Source: Bacillota bacterium (lineage in GTDB: Bacteria > Bacillota > Clostridia > Acetivibrionales > DSM-1351). Taken from it: DNA of 18,620 nucleotides. Under the pieces are notes generated by a model that saw only the letters and a program-made list of their open reading frames with translations, had not been told where the DNA came from and searched no databases. Of this stretch, positions 14,689-18,620 are shown one piece after another. The stretch lies in the NCBI GenBank assembly GCA_023397905.1, contig JAEWSZ010000016.1, positions 1 through 18,620 of the forward strand. The letters are read 5' to 3'. The position numbers and the translations under genes were made by a program. How positions within the stretch are numbered: position 1 is the stretch's first letter; each line of letters begins with the position of its first letter.

Positions 14689-15963
14689 TTAAAACCCGAA
14701 AAAATCAGCTGCAAATTTATTTGTGCGTCCGGATAAATTTGAAAGCTGATTTTTTGCTTTTTCGTCTCCGCATATATAGTTTTTCATTAAAAGCCCCTCT
14801 TCAATACAGAGTTCATCATGTCTGGGGAAGTAATATTTCAGCAGAAACAGCGCATACTTGACCATACGGAAGGGTCCGTCCACCCTGAAATACTGCTCCG
14901 TCACATTTCCCACAGCTACACTGTACAGTTCCTTTATATTTTTGCAAATGCTGTCAAGTTCCAGATCCTCGGAAAACAGGACTGTTTTTATCACATTGAA
15001 CCACACCGGCGGTTCCGTCCCGTGGGAATCGCTGGAGCCCACAACCGGGATTATCCTCCCCTTTGCGCGCTGTTCGTAATACAGGGCAGTCTGCATATTG
15101 TTTTCTTCGGTGCTCTGCCCTCCCAAAAGTTCAAAGGCATCAAAGCAGTTTGTTTCAAACAAATACTCCGTCATCCTTGTCTGCATATTATATTCATGGC
15201 ACCAGATCCAGAAAGGATGCACCAGGATGGCCAGCCCCGAGCCTTTGCGTATATTGTCGGCAATCCATTTTCTATAGGCGTATTCCAGAGCATTTATGCC
15301 GTCGGGCACCTGCAGCTTTTCAGCAATTTCACTTAATTCCCTGTCGATTTTCTCTTTGTTTTTCTCATACAGTTCATTTACACTGATATTGCCTCCGAAA
15401 TTAACCGCATGAATATAATTTCCGGGGACATGTACCTCTTCCCCCAAAAATATTTTCAAATCAATGTCCACATTTTCAAACCTGTCAATTGCCTCTTTGG
15501 ACGGATACCATTTATGATGGTCCGTTATTGCCATAAAATCAAATCCGGCCTTTCTGTAATTAGCGGCTACTATCGCCGGTTCTTCATTTCCGTCGGAACG
15601 GTTTGAATGAACGTGCAAGTCACCTTTATATGCTTTTTTCCCATAAAGATCGGGAAAAAGCGAATAAATATGGAATACCTTTTTATTATTCAAATCATTC
15701 TTTTTTATTATCAGAACCGACCATTCCTGCTCGCCTGTAAAACGATATGTAAAAGTAATAGAACCGTTTAAAGGTCTCACCTCAATAGTGTCAAAATCAC
15801 CCTCGAATTTGTCCAGAGCATATTTGACATTGCAGCACTCCATAGGTACAAACTTAATCAAATAATTATCATCATCAAAACACGCATGACCGCCTCTGGG
15901 CCTGATTAAGATACTGGAATTCTCTCCGCTTTTAACAACACCTGGAAAAACATCATAATCCAT
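14689..15963 (-). CDS. PHP-domain metal-dependent phosphoesterase
   Basis: About 424 residues from the chosen start. An N-terminal beta-rich domain of about 110 residues precedes a PHP domain with metal ligands in order: DLHVHSNRSDG (H117, H119), AITDHH (148-149), LGEEVH (E176), HPFW (H249) and GSSDSHG (D312, H314). PHP proteins hydrolyse phosphate esters or related bonds with a multi-metal centre. The reading frame extends up to 16026, but a good promoter (-10 at 16022-16017) puts the transcript start near 16010, after that ATG. ATG 15963 has GGAG 6 nt upstream. It diverges from DeoR and the OPA-type transporter. The last codons overlap a terminator-like hairpin. Substrate unknown; cytoplasmic. 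Confidence 0.85.
   Translation of the reverse strand: MDYDVFPGVVKSGENSSILIRPRGGHACFDDDNYLIKFVPMECCNVKYALDKFEGDFDTIEVRPLNGSITFTYRFTGEQEWSVLIIKKNDLNNKKVFHIYSLFPDLYGKKAYKGDLHVHSNRSDGNEEPAIVAANYRKAGFDFMAITDHHKWYPSKEAIDRFENVDIDLKIFLGEEVHVPGNYIHAVNFGGNISVNELYEKNKEKIDRELSEIAEKLQVPDGINALEYAYRKWIADNIRKGSGLAILVHPFWIWCHEYNMQTRMTEYLFETNCFDAFELLGGQSTEENNMQTALYYEQRAKGRIIPVVGSSDSHGTEPPVWFNVIKTVLFSEDLELDSICKNIKELYSVAVGNVTEQYFRVDGPFRMVKYALFLLKYYFPRHDELCIEEGLLMKNYICGDEKAKNQLSNLSGRTNKFAADFFGF
14699..14755. terminator. Bidirectional terminator inside the PHP gene 3' end
   Basis: AAAAAATCAGCT (14699-14710) and AGCTGATTTTTT (14744-14755) are exact complements, with inner AAATTTAT/ATAAATTT (14713-14720, 14733-14740). 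Each strand ends the stem in six T. On the plus strand it lies about 40 nt after the RpiR stop and should end that transcript. On the minus strand it lies before the PHP stop codon (14691-14689). Confidence 0.65.
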
Positions 15964-16016
15964 AATTCTCTCCGCCATTTTAAACAACTTCTTTCCCATA
16001 AAATTTTTATATTTAT

Positions 16017-16045
16017 AATATAGCATTTGAAAATCAGCAAGTCAA
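16017..16045 (-). promoter_or_regulatory. Promoter of the PHP gene
   Basis: On the minus strand TTGACT (16045-16040), 17-nt spacer, TATATT (16022-16017). This is the best promoter match in the window and decides the PHP start. Confidence 0.6.
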
Positions 16046-16052
16046 CAAATAA

Positions 16053-16088
16053 CCATATATTATCACATTAATTTATTGATTTATATGG
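16053..16088. promoter_or_regulatory. Inverted repeat CCATATA/TATATGG, candidate operator
   Basis: CCATATA (16053-16059) and TATATGG (16082-16088), 22 nt apart, lie between the divergent PHP and DeoR promoters. The right arm adjoins the candidate -35 TTGATT of the DeoR gene. A weak candidate for the DeoR site. Confidence 0.3.
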
Positions 16089-16104
16089 AATTGTGTGGTA
16101 TCGT
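16076..16104 (+). promoter_or_regulatory. Weak candidate promoter for DeoR-MFS operon
   Basis: TTGATT (16076-16081), 17-nt spacer, TATCGT (16099-16104). The start near 16111 would leave about 27 nt before the ATG at 16138, enough for AAAGGA at 16123-16128. Confidence 0.3.
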
Positions 16105-16137
16105 ATTATTATCTTAGTTCAGAAAGGAATTGATTTC

Positions 16138-16944
16138 ATGTTCGCAGATGAACGCAAATCCATAATTTTAGAAATATTATCACGTGAAGGCAATGTACGT
16201 ATCACAGATCTCTCACAGGAATTCGACGTTTCCACCGAAACCATACGCAGGGATTTAAACGAATTGAGCGACGATAAAAAAATCATCAAGGTACACGGAG
16301 GTGCGATCGCGGTGAAACGCCCTATCCGTGAAGAAAATTACACTACGAGGGTAAAACAGAATTGTGAAGCCAAGAAAAAGATCGGTCAATTTGCCGCCGG
16401 AATGATTTCAGACGGAGAAATAGTTTTTCTGGACAGCGGCGCAACCACTGAGGAAATCGCACAGGCGGTTTATGGTTTGAAAAATATAACTTTTATTATA
16501 AACTCCTTTAACATTGCAAATATCCTGACTCAAAAATATAAAAACGGTGATTTCACAGGAAAAATCCTTTTTATCGGCGGTGTAATCGATTGTGAAAGCG
16601 GCAGAACAAAGGGTGAGATATCTCTTACGGCCTTAAACAGGTTTTCTGCCGACAAGGCCTTTATAGGGGCGACTTCGATTTCCCAAAACGGGTTTATGAT
16701 GTGGGATGAAAGCGACGGGGAATTCTCATCCGCCCTCAGAAAAAAATCCGGCGAAACCTATGTTGTGGCCGATAGTACGAAGTTTGACAAAGAATCCTTT
16801 TATAAATTTTTGGATTTAGCGGAAGTAAATCACATAATAACCGATGACAGCAATAAAATAAACGACCAATTAAAATCCGTTATTAATTCATGCAACATAC
16901 AGCTTCACGTTGTTAAAAACAAATACCGCCAGATACCGGAGTGA
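16138..16944 (+). CDS. DeoR/GlpR-family transcriptional regulator
   Basis: A 268-residue repressor-type protein. The N-terminus is a DeoR winged helix (ERKSIILEILSREGNV, then VSTETIRRDLNEL with the classic RRDL recognition helix, then KVHGGA). The C-terminal DeoRC domain, which binds phosphorylated sugars, has FLDSGATT (97-104), FIGGV and the DKAFIGATS and VADSTKF motifs. The frame is open back to 16093, but ATG 16138 begins MFADERKS as in relatives and has AGAAAGGA 9 nt upstream. Its stop overlaps the upstream GTG codon of the transporter gene, so the two form an operon. DeoR/GlpR proteins usually sense the phosphorylated substrate of the pathway they control. Confidence 0.92.
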   Translation: MFADERKSIILEILSREGNVRITDLSQEFDVSTETIRRDLNELSDDKKIIKVHGGAIAVKRPIREENYTTRVKQNCEAKKKIGQFAAGMISDGEIVFLDSGATTEEIAQAVYGLKNITFIINSFNIANILTQKYKNGDFTGKILFIGGVIDCESGRTKGEISLTALNRFSADKAFIGATSISQNGFMMWDESDGEFSSALRKKSGETYVVADSTKFDKESFYKFLDLAEVNHIITDDSNKINDQLKSVINSCNIQLHVVKNKYRQIPE

Positions 16945-16952
16945 AACCCCTT

Positions 16953-18224
16953 ATGATTAAAATAAATAGTCTCATTAAAAATGCTGCCCTGCTGGGCATT
17001 TCGTGTTTTTTGGCCTATGCCGCCTGTTATATGGGAAGAAACATTCTGAGCACGATGCTGCCGCAGATGATATCAAACAATATTTATGGGCGTGATTCAT
17101 TGGCAACAATGGGCAGCGCCTTTTTTATTACATATGGGCTGGGACAGCTCATCAACGGCTTTATGGGAAACAAAATCAGTGCGAAATACATGGTATTCAC
17201 AGGGCTGCTTACTACGGGAATCTTAATTTCCTTATTTCCGCTGTTTTATTCCTATTCACTGGCATACATCCTATGGGCGGTATGCGGCTTCATGTGCTCA
17301 ATGCTCTGGGGGCCGCTTTCAAAACTGGTAGGTGAAAACTCAACTGCGGAAGTCGGCCGAATAATATTGACCCTGCTTACGATTGCCTCCATTCTCGGAA
17401 CCGGCGTAACCTATTTTCTTGCCATATTAAGTACGGTGAAAGGCAGCTGGAGATTGGGGTTTTTTCTCACGGGAGTCCTTTTGATAATAATATCCGTGAT
17501 CTGGGTTTTAGCCAATACTTATATGGAGAATAAGGGAATCATTAAAAAGAATGCCCTGCCTGATATAACAAATAAACCCGGCGGCAATTTAAGATACTTA
17601 TTTTCAAATGGATTTGCCGCCATGACCGCCGTTACCATGTTGAACGGTATAATCCGCAACGCAGTGATCTTCTGGGTTCCGCTTTTCATTTCCGAACGCT
17701 TTCATGTTTCAGCGGCCGCTGCCGCCGGTTTGTCCTCCATACTCCCGTTTATTAACCTGGGAGGAACGCTTGTAACACTTTATATTGTGAAGCTGCTCAA
17801 AAATGACGAAAAGCTTATGCTGGCAATATTGTTCGCCTTTTCCACCCTTATGTTTGTCTCCATGTATTTGTCCAACGGAAGAGGCATGCTGCTGAATCTG
17901 GCGGCGCTGTTTTCCGCAAGCGCTGCTATGACAGGCGCCTGCAATATGATATTCAGTTTCTATATTATCCGTTTTTCCGACACCGGAAAAATTTCCGGCA
18001 TAACCGGATTTCTTGATTTTTCAGCATATGTCTCAGCTTCAGCCGCAAGTATTCTTTTCTCTTCCCTTATATCGGATTTCGGATGGAATCTCATAGTAGG
18101 CATATGGGCGGCAACTACATTCCTGGGAATTGTTTTCTCCTTACTTGCCAAAAAGACCAGCCATGAATTTACCTCCCGGCAAAATCTGAGCAAACCGGAT
18201 ATATCCAGGCAGGCAAAAACATAA
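16953..18224 (+). CDS. MFS transporter, OPA (GlpT-like) type
   Basis: A 12-segment membrane protein of about 423 residues. Two arginines lie where GlpT has its phosphate-binding pair: R33 in YMGRNILSTMLPQM of segment 1 and R239 in NGIIRNAVIFWVPLFI of segment 7 (numbered from the upstream GTG 16941). GQLINGFMGNKIS (68-80) matches the OPA loop 2-3. I infer an organophosphate:phosphate antiporter. The start is either GTG 16941, overlapping the DeoR stop, or ATG 16953; GGAG (16938-16941) is 11 nt from the ATG but collides with the GTG, so I prefer the ATG. It pairs with DeoR and lies near a PHP phosphoesterase, which fits uptake of a phosphorylated compound. Confidence 0.85.
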   Translation: MIKINSLIKNAALLGISCFLAYAACYMGRNILSTMLPQMISNNIYGRDSLATMGSAFFITYGLGQLINGFMGNKISAKYMVFTGLLTTGILISLFPLFYSYSLAYILWAVCGFMCSMLWGPLSKLVGENSTAEVGRIILTLLTIASILGTGVTYFLAILSTVKGSWRLGFFLTGVLLIIISVIWVLANTYMENKGIIKKNALPDITNKPGGNLRYLFSNGFAAMTAVTMLNGIIRNAVIFWVPLFISERFHVSAAAAAGLSSILPFINLGGTLVTLYIVKLLKNDEKLMLAILFAFSTLMFVSMYLSNGRGMLLNLAALFSASAAMTGACNMIFSFYIIRFSDTGKISGITGFLDFSAYVSASAASILFSSLISDFGWNLIVGIWAATTFLGIVFSLLAKKTSHEFTSRQNLSKPDISRQAKT

Positions 18225-18229
18225 TAAAA

Positions 18230-18280
18230 GCCCCTTTTAACCTCATACCGGTCACATTCCGGCTCTGGTCCAAAAGGGGC
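18230..18280. terminator. Terminator between convergent MFS and gpmI genes
   Basis: GCCCCTTTT (18230-18238) pairs with AAAAGGGGC (18272-18280), with an inner CCGG/CCGG pair in the loop. On the minus strand the stem is followed by TTTTATTATG, so it ends the gpmI transcript; on the plus strand the T-run is lacking. Confidence 0.65.
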
Positions 18281-18329
18281 GATCTATCCGTCTCCACTGG
18301 CAAAACAAGAAAATTTGCCAGGCACTTTA

Positions 18330-18620
18330 TTATTTTTGCAGCAGCGAGCTTCCTGTCATTTCAGCGGGCTTCGCCTCTCCCATAATGTCGAGTATTGTGG
18401 GGGTAAGATCCGCCAGCTTTCCTTCTTTCAGCTTAACACCGCTGTCCAGGCCTATGCCTATCAAAGGCACCACATTGGTGGTATGGGCCGTGAAAGGTCC
18501 GCCGTTCTCATAGTCTACCATCTGCTCCGCATTTCCGTGGTCGGCTGTGATAAATACCACGCCGCCCTGGGCGGTAACCGCGTCAACTACTTTGCCCACA
18601 CACTGGTCCACAGCCTCTGT
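18330..18620 (-). CDS. gpmI: 2,3-bisphosphoglycerate-independent phosphoglycerate mutase (C-terminal part)
   Basis: The last 96 codons of a gene that continues past the right edge. The frame is open to the edge (TEAVDQCVGKVVDAV); full proteins are about 510 residues. The metal-binding motif TADHGNAEQM and the block PFTAHTTNVVPLIGIG, then LADLTPTILDIMG, are diagnostic of GpmI, the manganese-dependent enzyme that interconverts 3- and 2-phosphoglycerate in glycolysis. Essential core metabolism, unrelated to the sugar modules. It is convergent with the MFS gene. Confidence 0.95.
   Translation of the reverse strand, partial: TEAVDQCVGKVVDAVTAQGGVVFITADHGNAEQMVDYENGGPFTAHTTNVVPLIGIGLDSGVKLKEGKLADLTPTILDIMGEAKPAEMTGSSLLQK

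Noticed and set aside
15964..16026. N-terminal extension of the PHP protein (MLYYKYKNFM...)
   Set aside because: The ATG at 16026 lies upstream of the predicted transcription start and has no ribosome site; ATG 15963 has GGAG at correct spacing.
1..18620. CRISPR arrays, tRNA/rRNA genes, insertion sequences, phage or defence genes
   Set aside because: I saw no repeat-spacer series, no RNA gene signatures and no transposase, integrase or restriction-type proteins on either strand.

Overview
The window looks like a piece of a Bacillota (Clostridia-type) chromosome. The evidence is strong GGAGG-type ribosome sites, TTG and GTG starts, moderate G+C genes separated by AT-rich gaps, RpiR/DeoR/AraC sugar regulators, a MalFG-type ABC transporter and a clostridial-style secreted multi-discoidin protein. 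I cannot name a species. There are no tRNA or rRNA genes, CRISPR arrays, transposases or prophage genes. The theme is uptake and breakdown of carbohydrates, probably amino sugars or other decorated sugars.

Layout. (1) 35-4380, minus strand: a tight four-gene operon of a DUF4127 protein, an AAC(3)-fold acetyltransferase-like protein and two Gfo/Idh/MocA-type oxidoreductases, the second atypical. It faces a divergent AraC-cupin regulator (4617-5510). (2) 5684-8086, minus: a secreted protein with three discoidin domains around a DUF4434 TIM-barrel-like module. Its roughly 200-nt leader contains three strong stem-loops, one against the start codon, and a possible 8-codon leader peptide. A second AraC regulator (8486-9232) diverges from it. 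(3) 9358-13363, minus: lipoprotein solute-binding protein, two permeases and NanE (ManNAc-6-P 2-epimerase), with an RpiR/SIS regulator (13802-14659) divergent. This resembles sialic acid or ManNAc import plus its epimerase, but the aldolase, kinase and transporter ATPase are not here. (4) 14689-18224: a PHP-domain phosphoesterase (minus) divergent from a DeoR regulator and an OPA-type (GlpT-like) transporter (plus), suggesting use of a phosphorylated compound. (5) 18330-18620, minus: the C-terminal end of gpmI, an ordinary glycolytic gene that ends the accessory region.

How it may fit together (inference): the secreted discoidin/DUF4434 protein acts on an extracellular glycan, the ABC system imports a released amino sugar, NanE feeds it to GlcNAc-6-P, and the DUF4127/oxidoreductase operon processes an unusual sugar under AraC control. 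Each module has its own adjacent regulator. The least explained parts are the DUF4127 operon, the structured leader at 8088-8282, and a terminator-like hairpin inside the 3' end of the PHP gene, before its stop codon.

Several starts were moved from the longest reading frame using ribosome sites or promoters: the SBP at 13363, PHP protein at 15963, DeoR at 16138, MFS at 16953 and first AraC at 4617.
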